Source of the DNA: Brienomyrus brachyistius
Lineage: Eukaryota; Chordata; Actinopteri; Osteoglossiformes; Mormyridae
Length of the DNA stretch: 64,000 nucleotides
Direction of reading: 5' to 3'
Assembly: GCF_023856365.1 (NCBI RefSeq)
Contig: NC_064548.1
Span: 10,155,642-10,219,641, forward strand
Shown here: in pieces, positions 1 through 10,839 of the stretch
How positions within the stretch are numbered: position 1 is the first letter of the stretch
Layout of the letters: every line of letters starts with the position of its first letter
Translations under genes and position numbers: made by a program
The notes under the pieces: model-generated
The model's input: the letters and a program-made list of their open reading frames with translations, nothing else
Database searches by the model: none
What the model was told of the DNA's origin: nothing

Positions 1-291
1 AACCTGCGCTACGCACGCTGCGTGGCAGCCATCTCGCTTACCTTCCTGGCTTGCTGGGTGCCTTACATTGCCTACCTGCATGTGTCTGTGGGCATTATTC
101 AGCATGGGGGGGTCCAGGGACGCACCACCACGCACATTGTTTTGTCTTGCACTGGCATTGGCAGCACTGCCATCTTCCCCGTCATCCTCGGACTTGCCAA
201 CCGACAGTACACTGACTCTGCCCGCAGGGCCATCCGTGATCTCTGGGACCGCTGCCGGGCGACAAGCAACATTGAAGAAATTGAGTTGTGA
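1..291 (+). CDS. gpbar1: G-protein-coupled bile acid receptor 1 (TGR5), 3' partial
   Basis: The frame is open from base 1 and ends at TGA 289-291, giving the last 96 residues of a class A GPCR. Visible are the end of the third intracellular loop, TM6 with a CWVPY motif, TM7 and a basic helix 8. Instead of the usual NPxxY, TM7 ends in AIFPVILGLANRQYTD; human GPBAR1 has a similarly atypical TM7 ending in a GLGDQRYTA-like stretch. That match and the neighbouring arpc2 and cxcr genes (all near GPBAR1 in human 2q35) decide the call. The receptor is a Gs-coupled plasma-membrane sensor of bile acids. The C-terminal tail is short (ends NIEEIEL) compared with mammals. The start lies outside the window. 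The gene is tail-to-tail with arpc2. Confidence 0.8.
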   Translation, partial: NLRYARCVAAISLTFLACWVPYIAYLHVSVGIIQHGGVQGRTTTHIVLSCTGIGSTAIFPVILGLANRQYTDSARRAIRDLWDRCRATSNIEEIEL

Positions 292-508
292 ATGTCAGTC
301 CCGCTAATTCACTTGGATTAATGGTTTTCGCGGCAACTGCAGTCACTGACATCCCATTTCAAACCTATATGGTGTTAAGATATATTTTTTTATGCTAAAT
401 ATGTAAGTTATAAAATATGCGGGTCCAGTGCTTGAAGTAGCTCAGTACTCAATAGCAGTACCTCTTTATTTTTCTTTTCAGAGTACCACCACCTGTCAAT
501 ATCTCCTG

Positions 509-935
509 GTACTGAATAACAAGGGGAGTACCGGCACCTGGTACTGAATAACAAGGGGAGTACTGGCACCTGGTACTGAATAACAAGGGGAGTACTGGCA
601 CCTGGTACTGAATAACAAGGGGAGTACAGGCACCTGGTACTGAATAACAAGGGGAGTACCGGCACCTTGTACTGAATAAAAAGGGGAGTACCGGCACCTT
701 GTACTGAATAACAAGGGGAGTACTGGCACCTGGTACTGAATAACAAGGGGAGTACTGGCACCTGGTACTGAATAACAAGTGGAGTACCGGCACCTGGTAC
801 TGAATAACAAGGGGAGTACCGGCACCTGGTACTGAATAACAAGGGGAGTACTGGCACCTGGTACTGAATAACAAGGGGAGTACTGGCACCTGGTACTGAA
901 TAACAAGGGGAGTACCGACACCTGGTACTGAATAA
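509..935. repeat. 32-bp minisatellite array A
   Basis: About 13 head-to-tail copies of a 32-bp unit of the form GTACTGAATAACAAGGGG followed by AGTAC(C/T)GGCACCTG. Start points are exactly 32 bp apart (541, 573, 605). Because 32 is not a multiple of 3 and the unit lacks stops on the minus strand, all three minus frames stay open and give the same permuted 32-residue peptide. The long minus ORFs here are therefore a by-product of the repeat, not a gene. Confidence 0.95.
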
Positions 936-1825
936 GTGCGTTTTTCCACTGCACCAGGTACAGAACTTTTGGTATTTCGAGAAAGTACCAGAAGTATGGT
1001 GCTTCAAGGTGTTGGTTTGCCACTGGCGTAAAAACTGGTACCGGTGCAGTATGTCATCACAACCTGGTATTTTGTACTGAATTTGAAAAATGGCTGTATT
1101 TGGACTGGATGACGCGTGATATTAATACCAACATCGCATGTTATACACATACAATTCTTACATCCCTAGTCAGCCATATGTTTCTTCAATTCTTTACGGA
1201 CATTATAGCGCAGGGGTTAAAGTCTCGCTAAAATATTTTTACTCTGTTACTCTGACTTAGGGGAAAAAAAATTTGCAAGCTTTGCAATTTTTATTATTTT
1301 TCCTTGTATAGAATATGCAATATATGTTTAAAAATCATACATTGCATATATTGCTGTTGCATGAGCGCTGCATGTGTTCTCCAAGAGAATCATAATCATT
1401 TTCATCCTTGCCATTTAAATCACTCCAAGACAGGCTTGTGGGAAATTCCTAATATTTATTACAACGAAATCACATCGCTAGTATATTCAACAAAATACTT
1501 TTTAATTTCTTGTCATGCCATCCAGATCTATATGTTCTTACAAACAAATCACTTTTTTTTTACTCCATTTATCATTATTAACTGATATTGCAATTGTTTT
1601 CAAGGCTGCGTTTGTATTGTGTTTTAGCAGGAGGCTATTTGCATAACCAATCGAGAAAGAAGGCATTTCAAGTCCCAGCCCGAAGTACCGAAGAAGTACC
1701 CAAGCTGGTTTGTCTCCTTTTGTATTGGAACTTTTAGTACTGGTACTCAACTGGTCAATAGAAAAGTGAGAGTACTGAAAATACTGGACAAAAAGTACTG
1801 TACTTGGTGAGGTGGAAAAGTGCCC
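936..1825. mobile_element. MITE-like segment between two minisatellite arrays
   Basis: The left edge (from about 936, AGTGCGTTTTTCCACTGCACC) and the reverse complement of the right edge (ending near 1825, AGGGCACTTTTCCACCTCACC) agree at about 25 of 32 positions, so the segment has imperfect terminal inverted repeats. The interior is AT-rich with no coding. It resembles non-autonomous hAT or piggyBac-type elements of fish, but I cannot assign the superfamily. The arrays on each side share the GGTACC-type sequence of the termini, so they may have grown out of the element. Confidence 0.45.
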
Positions 1826-1842
1826 TAACAGGGTGAGTATCG

Positions 1843-2343
1843 GTACCTGGTACAGAATAACAAGGGCGGGGGCTGGCACCTGATACTGAATAACAATGGG
1901 AGAATCGGCACATAGTACTGAATAACAAGGGGAGTACTGGCACATGATACTGAATAACAAGGGAAGTACCTGCACCGAGTACTGAATAACAATGGGAGAA
2001 TCGGCACATAGTACTGAATAACAAGGGGAGTACTGGCACATGGTACTGAATAACAAGGGAAGTACCTGCACCGAGTACTGAATAATAATGGGAGTACTGG
2101 CACATGGCACTGAATAACAAGGGAAGTACCTGCACCGGGTACTGAATAATAATGGGGGTACCTGCATCTGGTACTGAATAACAATGGGAGTACCAGCACC
2201 TGGTACTGAATAACAATGTGAGTACCGGCACATGGTACTGAATAACAATGGGAGTACCAGCACCCGGTACTGAATAACAATGTGAGTACCGGCACATGGT
2301 ACTGAATAACAAGGGGAGTACTGGCACCTTGTAACAAGGGGAG
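1843..2343. repeat. 32-bp minisatellite array B
   Basis: Same 32-bp unit and orientation as the array at 509-935, but more diverged (AACAATGGGAGTACC, CACATG or CACCGAG variants), with about 15 copies. All three minus frames are again open for the same arithmetic reason. The two arrays are about 0.9 kb apart. Confidence 0.93.
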
Positions 2344-2399
2344 TACTAGTAGCTGTTTTCCCCCCACTTTAAGCACTGTGTACACCTACATTATGCTGT

Positions 2400-5300
2400 A
2401 AAGAAATGCTTTAGACTTTGAACTGGTACAGAAACCATTACTCTGTATTATACATGGTTACATACAACATACATTCAATGTATGCTAAACAGCTGCTTTT
2501 GACTTTGCATTGTCTGATATGTGTTTTGTACTTTTGTAAAATTTGCTGGGTGCCAGCATTTCTAAATCTATTGTCCAGTATTTTACTACAAAATGAAAAT
2601 AAAAATATATGTTATTAGAGGTAAGGCCTACTTATACTTATACCTATACTAACTTGGAGCGTTTTTTGTCAGAAATATTTCACAAACTTTTCGCAAACTC
2701 TCCTTTCGCAGAAGTGTAATTTGAATCTGCATTTCAAATTATCAACAAGTTGTGTAATCCATTTAATCGCGTGTACACTGTCTACACCCCATTATCTGCG
2801 TGCAAATGGTTCTGAGAAGCCCCCTAAAGTGGAATATATTTCCTATGTTCCTAATTAGTTCCATGTTTGTCCAAGAAGCACAAATTCATCTCCCGAAATA
2901 ACCCTCCAGCATGATAGAGAACGCCAATTACCGAAATTACATTGTCAATAGGTAATAAATACAGAAAAGCAGCACCACGCGTTACATTTGATAGTAATGT
3001 GTGGTCATTTACGGTCGACGTCGAGTTAGGGGCACAGCCCCCGCCCCCCATTTGAAAAAAAAATCACGTAAAATTTTTTGGGTCCCTTGAGGAGCAGCAT
3101 AAAAAACGGGAGAAACGCAGGATACAAAGATCACCGCCGGCTGGCGCGTGTAAGGCTGTCATAAACGCGCTTGGCGTCCTCCAAAGCAGTACATATATTT
3201 TATGCATTTATGAGTCACTGAATTTTTTACGTCTCTCAAAAAATCCCCTTTTAATTTCTGATGCCTCTACCTTCGTGATATAGGGTGAACTGAAACCACG
3301 GCGAGGAAAGGCGCACTGCAGAGGGGACCATTGTAATAGTCACGTACGTGTTAAAAAATAACAACTGAAACCAATATAAAACAGATAAACAGCGCTGCTA
3401 TCTACCTTCTCAGTCGCAGTCATAAATACCTCAGCTGCATTCGGAAAGGACTCGGAAACCCGATATGGGTATTAATATATACTCATTAATACTCATTAAG
3501 GTGTAATTATATTTATAATGAAATGCTTAGATAAGTATTAATACAGGTGGTATGTATTTTGGAATAATGAACATACGATTTGCATTTATGTTAACAATGT
3601 TACATCACTGGCTACAATATTCCAAGAAAGAATGTTTGCTGTAAATCTACCTCATTTTAAAAGAAAGAGCCCTTTTAGGCAACTGTCTCTGCGCTATTCA
3701 ATAGTTTCAGAAGATTCTGTTGTAACACGTGTCCCTAGTACACGTAGAAGAATTGTCATTTGAAATTATCACAAAAGATGGAGCAGGACACCAGCAATAA
3801 ACTCATCATGTGTAAAGTCGCAGGTTTCTGCCCTGTGTTTTGTTTGTGTACCGTGTTACTTCCCTACTCCGGATCACAAATTTCACTGTATGATCCAGCA
3901 TTTTCTACCAATTGCACAGGCGTTACGGAGCTCTAATACCCTCATATATCTCGATCTATCTGTAGTGAGCTATAATTAATTCAAACTAACTCCTTAAATT
4001 TGAAACAGTGCAAAACATGCTTTTATGGCGGAAAAATATTGTTTTTATATTGGCTATATATTTTTAAAACAGACGCTCTTTGACTGTAAGAATCTCTGTA
4101 TGTGATTAATTCCTTTTAAACAGCGAATCAATAGCAGAAGAAGTCACCGTAACACTCAGAAGTATGTGGCACGCAGAGACATGGCAAATTAATTTCAATA
4201 AGGAGAGAATTGTTTCAGTCGGGAAGCGATCGATTCCATAACACATCACAATGAAAAGGCAGTCAGCAAGGAAAAATGCAAGTAACGAAATCAGGAAAAG
4301 TTTTAAAACTTTTACAAATCACAAAGTCTTTTTTATTTATTGCAAAGAACAATGCTATATATACCGAAAACCTAAAAATCCTTATCATGATAAACCAGCG
4401 AAGCCTGGGCATTAGTTCCGCGGTGGCAGGTATAAGTTGTGTGCAAAGGTTCTCAATGCCGATTTAAACACTTAACCATACTGGTGGAGATCAGTGTACA
4501 CATCAGCAGAATGGCATGATGGCTATTTACCTGCAGTCTTACACTGTTTTGCACATCTAGTCCTTAGAATAGAAAAAGTGGTTTCTGCAAGTCTAAAAGC
4601 GTTCTGCGCAACTTCTTGCGGTAACAGTTCGAAGTTAACATGAAGGTGAGATGGTTTACTTCAGATAAAGACATGGATGTGACCACTGAGAACTTACTCG
4701 AGTTTGTCACTGCTGATGGCATGCAGAAAAGAAATGCCTGAATATTTACATCACAGGAAAATGGATTACTGGCATAGGCTCGTCCACGTACGGGAGTGTG
4801 TCTGCAAGAAGGAGGGTGGGACGATGTCCAAGGCTCTCTGCGAAACTTCAGCTCACACAGGTAACTGTCTGGGCTGGCCGACCCACTGTGAAGAAACCTC
4901 CAGTCTTCTCGTGGACCCGACAGCAGGAAAGTGATGCATCATCCGCGGCTGGGCCAAATTTAAACATTTCTAGCAGAACATAACCTAAAAATAGCCCCCC
5001 TACTTTGTAGCCCTTCCAGGAAAAGTGATGAATGAAGCTAATGTTTGCAATAAAGATTACAATTACCCGGCCTTATACCGCAAATCCATCTCTTTGTGTC
5101 TACGTGCAACTACGGAGCTTTTTTGGGGGGTAGGGGTGGTCCTTAAGGGACTTGTAGAGGGCTCATGGACACAAGACTCTTCTCTCAAGAATGGGATTCA
5201 ATCCAGTGACATTCCGGCCACATGTACAGAAGGCTAAGATGCCCAAACATACACTTATATTCCAGTTATCTACTTAAAATTTAGGTTAAAAATACAAGGG

Positions 5301-5500
5301 CACTACAGAGTAATTACAGTGTCCAAATGAATCTAGTTGATGTTGAATGTGAACTCGATGAAGACCATTACCATGAACGATGCTCAGCTTTGAAATGAGG
5401 TGACATCGCTTCTTTTCAATCCAGATCCATAGCACGACTAAGGAATTAATATCAGCAAGATACAGGGCTGAGGCTTTACTGTATATTTATTCACTGAAAG
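2400..5500. other. Intergenic, no gene or clear repeat recognised
   Basis: AT-rich DNA. Short ORFs at 2418-2618, 2851-3051, 4276-4467, 4704-4983 and 5025-5237 show no family resemblance and no exon structure. I see no convincing exon, RNA gene or transposon end. Confidence 0.5.
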
Positions 5501-5515
5501 CAAAAGGAGAAAGTA

Positions 5516-5800
5516 TATACATTGCATTTGTTTGGCAGGCACCTTTATCCAGGGTGACATACAAATGCCTTGGCTGGGTCATATTTTCCATGTTTACATT
5601 TCATTTACTTATCAGATGCTTCTATAAAATGTAACATAATTTTTTTCACAGTTAAATGGTCTCTGGAGCCAATGGGGCTTAAGCCCTGCTCAGGGGCCCA
5701 ACAGCGAGATCATTCTCCCACCTTGGGGATTTGAACCAGCAACCTTCCAGATGCAGGCAGTGTGTCCTAACCCACTGAGTCACACCCAACCCCCAAACAA
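5516..5800 (-). mobile_element. tRNA-headed SINE with LINE-type tail
   Basis: Read on the minus strand, the 5' end has a tRNA-like A box (GACTCAGTGGGTTAGGAC) and B box (GGTTCAAATCCCC). The 3' end, near 5540, carries the CTGGATAAAGGTGCC type sequence common to fish SINE and L2-like LINE tails. A related copy lies at 62560-62745. Confidence 0.6.
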
Positions 5801-5809
5801 TACTAAAGT

Positions 5810-6850
5810 AAAAACACAGAAGACCTCAGCTGTACTCCTTCATCTCTGGGAGCTCCAGGGCAAGTTTCTTCAGGTAACGACCATCTGTTCCAATTCACAG
5901 CAGTCAAAATAAACTGACAGAGAGTCATTGATTTATCCCAAATTGTGACATTCATTACAACCCCAAACTAGAAATTACAAATATTCCAGGAGCAACTATG
6001 CAGATGAAATTAAAGTCTAATCGATTTCTATTAGACACATTTTATTACTATAAGTTGACTCTGTTGACTCTGGTGTTGAGGTTCAAACGTCTCAGAACAT
6101 TGTTTGTGTAAAAAAAATGCCAGTTTTGTTGACAGTTATGTGAAAATAACCGTCCAAAATCTTCCCACCATCTCAGTAAGCACAAAACAGGTTAATTCCT
6201 GCTTTCATTTGGATCTTATCTTCATACCGGTCAGAGGTTGACCTGTCGCTGCTCTGGACACACTTATTTTGAGCAGAACCAGACTGAGCAGCACCGGTGT
6301 TTAAAAAAATACAAGCATGGGATTGATGACAGAAGGGAGCCCTTCCATTGAGGTTAATGGCTAACTGTCCCTGCACTGCTGAGAAGAGAACAGTGGGTTC
6401 TTGTTTGGGGAAGATGGCATGGCTAAGTCTTGTATACTTTAGATATAATGGACTACATTCCTTGATGGCCTGTAAAGGAGGCTTAGAAAAAAATAAAACC
6501 ATCTGGAAAATTATGGGATAGTGTAAACCACTAGGGGCCTCAGTGTACTAGATATGGAACTCGACCTCTCAGCAGAGTATTGTCGTTTTAGAAATGATTT
6601 TGCATCCTTGATGTGCAGTTGGGGCTCTTGTGGTGAGCCGTATGAATTTCATCTTGAAATATCAAGCTGTATGGTTGTATTGCTTTAAAAACTGATCAGT
6701 TGTGCCTAAAATGATATGCTTTATTTATTACTTTGCTGAACACAAGAGAGAAGTAAATAATAATAATAATAAATAATAATAATAATTGGTGTGCTTTTTA
6801 AAAAGACAGGATTTATAATAACAGCAACCTGAAAGTTGAACAATACAATT
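5810..6850. other. Intergenic, nothing recognised except (AAT)n
   Basis: The minus ORF at 6173-6502 (109 residues) has no recognisable family features. A short (AAT)n tract lies at about 6758-6785. From 6855 a 45-base piece resembles LINE 3' ends (ACTTTATTGATCCCAGGGAA). Confidence 0.4.
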
Positions 6851-7129
6851 CTTGTTAAGATTAAGATTAACTTTATTGATCCCAGGGAAAAATTCTTGTG
6901 CACATAGCAACTAGAACAGGGGTGGCCAATCTTATCTACAAAGGGCCAGTGTGTGTGAGGGTTTTTGGGGTAACCTGTGTGTCAGTTGGTCAAACCCAGG
7001 TGTGAGGCCTCTTCAGCCAATCAGTCCTCTAATCAGTAATCTAATTAGGGAGTTGCAGCGTAAACCTGCACACACAGCGGCCCTGAACTAGAACATAGTG
7101 CACAGGTGAACATACAATACATATAATGC

Positions 7130-8085
7130 CAAACAGTCCTGTGATGGAGCTGGCCTTCCCGATGGGTTTGTTCAGTGTCAGTCCTGTGATGGAGCTGGCC
7201 TTCCCGATGGGTTTGTTCAGGGTCAGTCCTGAGAGGGAGCTGGCCTTTTCCGATGGGTTTGTTCAGGGTCAGTCCTGTGATGTAGTTAACCTTCCCGATG
7301 GGTTTGTTCGGGGTCAGTCCTGTGACGGAGCTGGCCTTCCCGATGGGTTTGTTCAGGGTCAGTCCTGTGATGTAGTTAACCTTCCCGATGGGTTTGTTCG
7401 GGGTCAGTCCTGTGACGGAGCTGGCCTTCCCGATGGGTTTGTTCAGGGTCAGTCCTGTGATGTAGTTAACCTTCCCGATGGGTTTGTTCGGGGTCAGTCC
7501 TGTGACGGAGCTGGCCTTCCCGATGGGTTTGTTCAGGGTCAGTCCTGTGATGTAGTTAACCTTCCCGATGGGTTTGTTCAGGGTCAGTCCTGTGATGTAG
7601 TTAACCTTCCCGATGGGTTTGTTCAGGGTCAGTCCTGTGATGTAGTTAACCTTCCCGATGGGTTTGTTCAGGGTCAGTCCTGTGATGTAGTTAACCTTCC
7701 CGATGGGTTTGTTCAGGGTCAGTCCTGTGACGGAGCTGGCCTTCCCGATGGGTTTGTTCAGGGTCAGTCCTGTGATGTAGTTAACCTTCCCGATGCATTT
7801 GTTCAGGGTCAGTCCTGTGATGTAGTTAACCTTCCCGATGTGTTTGTTCAGGGTCAGTCCTGTGATGTAGTTAACCTTCCCGATGGGTTTGTTCAGGGTC
7901 AGTCCTGTGACGGAGCTGGCCTTCCCAATGGGTTTGTTCAGGGTCAGTCCTGTGATGTAGTTAACCTTCCCGATGGGTTTGTTCAGGGTCAGTCCTGTGA
8001 TGTAGTTAACCTTCCCGATGGGTTTGTTCAGGGTCAGTCCTGTGATGTAGTTAACCTTCCTGATGTTTGTTCAGGTGTTCCCCAG
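7130..8085. repeat. 45-bp minisatellite
   Basis: About 21 tandem copies of a 45-bp unit containing GTCAGTCCTGTGATGTAG and CCCGATGGGTTTGTTCAG. As 45 is 15 codons, the + frame stays open for 360 residues and reads as repeats of GQSCDVVNLPDGFVQ. Two unit subtypes (GACGGAGCTGGCC and GATGTAGTTAACC) alternate as 90-bp dimers at about 7215-7560, then become irregular. No start context, splice sites or flanking exons suggest a real protein, so I treat the ORF as repeat-driven. Confidence 0.92.
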
Positions 8086-8292
8086 CATGCTACAGCGTAT
8101 ATTTCATGTAAACTTTTTAAGATGGTGCTCACCGGTCAATCCTGGCAAATGCGGAATTCTGACCTGGTTTTCTCCAGTTTTCTAGTCCTGGGTTTGACCT
8201 TCTACTAGCTGTTTCAGGTTATATGTCAATATTGTGCTTCATTCGCTAAGGCCAGGAATAAAAAATCCCTTCAAAGCAGTTTGGATTATAAT

Positions 8293-8578
8293 TGTCACGA
8301 CCGGTCGCGGAGGTAAGCGGCGATCGTGCGGTAGGGCGTGGAAGGAGCAGGCAGGCAAGCGGGATAACGGGAAAACGGGGGTTTAATGAGGTAACGGGGA
8401 GCAGGAGACATGTAACGCCACTAACATCAATGACAGACAAAGCAAACTGGGGAGACCAGGACTTAAATACACCAGACTGAATGACAGCAAACGGAAACAG
8501 CTGGGTACAATTCGGGAAACACACGTGGGTAAGCAGGGGGCGTGGCACACAGGAGGAGCGGACGAACCGGGCATGACA
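8293..8578 (-). repeat. 3' LTR of the retroelement
   Basis: Terminal direct repeat (3' in minus orientation), 286 bp, with TG/CA-type ends. Compared with the other LTR it has 8 extra bases in the AACGGG-rich part near 8362 and CATGACA instead of CGTGACA at its end. Confidence 0.88.
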
Positions 8579-8680
8579 GAACCCCCCCCCAAAGGCGCGC
8601 TACACCGGGCGCGCCCAGGAGGAGGCGAAGGACGGGACGAGACCAGGGAACCAAAACCTGAAAAACAAGAACCAAAACCA

Positions 8681-10552
8681 TCAACGAGGGACAGGGAACA
8701 AGACAGACAGGCAAAACTGACACAAAGGCAGAAGCCAAGACAGGACACGACACAGGACAGGAAAAGCAGACAAACAGACCAGAAAAGGGGACACAGAGGG
8801 AACAGGCGGGACAAAAGGACCGGGAGTGAACGGAGGGAACCCAGAGGGAGAAGGAGGAACACGAGGAGCAGAGACGGGAGGAACGGAACGAGGAACGGAG
8901 AAAGGAGGAAAGACGGCAGGAGGAACAAACAAAGGAGGGACCAGGGCAGGAGAGAAGGGAGAGAAGGCGGGGGAACAAAGGGGAGCCCGTGGGAGCCCCA
9001 GCGGGCGACGGGAGGCCGGAGCCGGAGGGGACCTCGGAGGGGCCGAGGAGGCAGGGCGAGGGACCCGCGGAGGGGCCAGGGAGGAAGCAGGAGGGAGCAC
9101 CGGGGAAGGGGACGAGGGAGCTGGAGGGGCCCACGGCGAAGGCCCGGAGGAGGGGGGAGCCGCAGCAGGCGGCGATGTCCGGGGGAGGGCCGGAGGTAGG
9201 GGCCCCGCAGGCGACCGAGGAGCCGCCGTCGGGGAACCCCCAGGCGACCGACCAGGACCCGGAGAGGGGAGCGAGGCAGGGCGACGAGGCACCGGAGAGG
9301 GACCCGCAGGCGCCAACCGAGCCCCAGTGCAGGCGAGGCAGGGCGAGCCAGGGGGCAGGGCGGGCGGGACCCCAGCCCTGCGTCTGTGTCCCCTCCCTTT
9401 ACGGGACACAGACATGACCCCAGGTCGGGGTCGAGTTCGCCGGGGCGAGGGAGAAACAGTCACAGGGGGAGAAGGGACAGGAGCGCGGTCAGGACTTGGA
9501 GCGCGGTCAGGACTTGGAGCGCGGTCAGGAGCTGCAGGTGGCTGCAGTGGGGGCGCCGGCCCGGGAGCTGCAGGTGGCTGCAGTGGGGGCGCCTGGACAG
9601 GAACAGGAGCGCGGTCAGGAACAGGAGCGCGGTCAGGAACAGGAGCTGGCTGCAGAGGGGGCGCCTGCCCGGGAGCTGCAGCAGGCGGCTGCAGAGGGGG
9701 CGCCTGCCCGGGAGCTGCAGCAGGCGGCTGCAGAGGGGGCGCCTCTGCAGGAACTGGAGCGCGGTCAGGAACAGGAGGTGGCTGCAGTGGGGGCGCCGGC
9801 CCGGGAGCTGCAGGTGGCTGCAGAGGCGGCTGCGCAGGCAGCGAAGGCGGCTGCGCAGGCAGCGGCGGCTGCACGAGAGCGGGGTCCGCCGGCAATGGCG
9901 GCTGCACGGGAGCGGGGTCCGCCGGCAATGGCGGCTGCACGGGAGCGGGGTCCGCCGGCAATGGCGGCTGTTCCAGCGCGGGGACCGACGCGCTCTGGAG
10001 CAGGATCAGCTGTCGGAGGTCCTCCGCCAAGCCCTCGAGTACTTCCGGACCAGAGGCGGGCGTAAACGCGTCAAAGCCTCGCCTCAAACGCGCAACAAGA
10101 GCCTCAATCCTCCGGTCTCCAGGGGCTGTCGGCCGTTCCATTACCCTTATGAATAAACCCTGGAGGGTAAAAAACTGGTTCGCCAGGGCAGCCGTCCTCC
10201 CTGGGAGAGGCGTGGTGTACGCCTCCGGGGTGGCTGCCACTGGACATGGGGCAGGATCGTCCGGTTCAGGCATGATGGAGGTGGCCCTAGCCGGCATGCG
10301 GGGCACACGCGAGATGGCGTCTCTACCCTTCCGGATTCCCCCCCAATTGTCCAGGCGTTCCGGCCGATAATGGTACTTCTCTAGGGGTGGTAGGAGGACT
10401 GGTCTTCTCCGGGCGTAGTCCGCGAGAAGGAGGGGTGCCTCCTCCTCGTCCTCTGACGGGAGCCATAGCCTGGCTAGCGTGCAGGCTCCAAGCTGGATCT
10501 CCGGCTCCTTCTGAAGCCTTCTTGCCCGCTTGCTTTTCTTGTGGTCTGTCAT
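8681..10552 (-). CDS. Proline-rich Gag-like ORF of the LTR element
   Basis: A 623-residue ORF whose ATG lies only 2 bp inside the 5' LTR. The first 60 residues are basic then acidic. Residues about 130-190 are mixed helical sequence (IEALVARLRRGFDAF, VLEGLAEDLRQLILL) and could be a capsid-like segment. From about 190 to 370 it is low-complexity proline/alanine (repeats of LPADPAPVQPP and PLQPPAAPG). The rest is Ser/Pro-rich and ends in a hydrophobic stretch. I see no CCHC zinc knuckle, protease, RT or integrase. The G+C-rich repetitive DNA also opens long ORFs on the other strand, so only the 5' third is persuasive as protein. Confidence 0.5.
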   Translation of the reverse strand: MTDHKKSKRARRLQKEPEIQLGACTLARLWLPSEDEEEAPLLLADYARRRPVLLPPLEKYHYRPERLDNWGGIRKGRDAISRVPRMPARATSIMPEPDDPAPCPVAATPEAYTTPLPGRTAALANQFFTLQGLFIRVMERPTAPGDRRIEALVARLRRGFDAFTPASGPEVLEGLAEDLRQLILLQSASVPALEQPPLPADPAPVQPPLPADPAPVQPPLPADPALVQPPLPAQPPSLPAQPPLQPPAAPGPAPPLQPPPVPDRAPVPAEAPPLQPPAAAPGQAPPLQPPAAAPGQAPPLQPAPVPDRAPVPDRAPVPVQAPPLQPPAAPGPAPPLQPPAAPDRAPSPDRAPSPDRAPVPSPPVTVSPSPRRTRPRPGVMSVSRKGRGHRRRAGVPPALPPGSPCLACTGARLAPAGPSPVPRRPASLPSPGPGRSPGGSPTAAPRSPAGPLPPALPRTSPPAAAPPSSGPSPWAPPAPSSPSPVLPPASSLAPPRVPRPASSAPPRSPPAPASRRPLGLPRAPLCSPAFSPFSPALVPPLFVPPAVFPPFSVPRSVPPVSAPRVPPSPSGFPPFTPGPFVPPVPSVSPFLVCLSAFPVLCRVLSWLLPLCQFCLSVLFPVPR

Positions 10553-10554
10553 TC

Positions 10555-10832
10555 TGTCACGACCGGTCGCGGAGGTAAGCGGCGATCGTGCGGTAGGGCG
10601 TGGAAGGAGCAGGCAGGCAAGCGGGAAAACGGGGGTTTAATGAGGTAACGGGGAGCAGGAGACATGTAACGCCACTAACATCAATGACAGACAAAGCAAA
10701 CTGGGGAGACCAGGACTTAAATACACCAGACTGAATGACAGCAAACGGAAACAGCTGGGTACAATTCGGGAAACACACGTGGGTAAGCAGGGGGCGTGGC
10801 ACACAGGAGGAGCGGACGAGCCGGGCGTGACA
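10555..10832 (-). repeat. 5' LTR of the retroelement
   Basis: Terminal direct repeat (5' in minus orientation), 278 bp, followed on the plus side by the target duplicate ATAAT at 10833-10837. Contains the presumed promoter (GTATTTAAG on minus) and polyadenylation region. Confidence 0.88.
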
Positions 10833-10839
10833 ATAATGT

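Larger units (their letters stand above)
8293..10832 (-). mobile_element. Non-autonomous LTR retroelement, complete, minus orientation
   Basis: Direct repeats 8293-8578 (286 bp) and 10555-10832 (278 bp) start TGTCACG and end TGACA. They differ by one 8-bp indel and a few substitutions, so the insertion is young. The 5-bp flanks are identical (ATAAT at 8288-8292 and 10833-10837), a classic LTR-element target duplication. On the minus strand each LTR has a TATA-like GTATTTAAG and an ATTAAA near its 3' part. A run of nine G lies just upstream of the minus-strand 3' LTR (about 8582-8591), where a polypurine tract belongs. There is no reverse transcriptase or integrase, only the proline-rich ORF. 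No tRNA primer-binding site is evident after the 5' LTR. Confidence 0.9.

Noticed and set aside
408..1023. Three overlapping minus ORFs of 166-199 residues rich in YSVPGAGTPLVIQYQ
   Set aside because: They are the three frames of a 32-bp tandem repeat lacking stops; the repeat explains them fully.
500..2340. CRISPR-like regular repeats
   Set aside because: The repeats are contiguous without unique spacers and the DNA is vertebrate.
1538..2385. Minus ORFs of 186-241 residues of the same kind
   Set aside because: Same 32-bp minisatellite, array B.
7126..8208. 360-residue + ORF of 15-residue repeats
   Set aside because: A 45-bp minisatellite keeps one frame open. There is no promoter, splice or domain support.
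8826..10370. 514-residue Gly/Arg-rich + ORF
   Set aside because: Antisense shadow of the GC-rich proline ORF of the LTR element.
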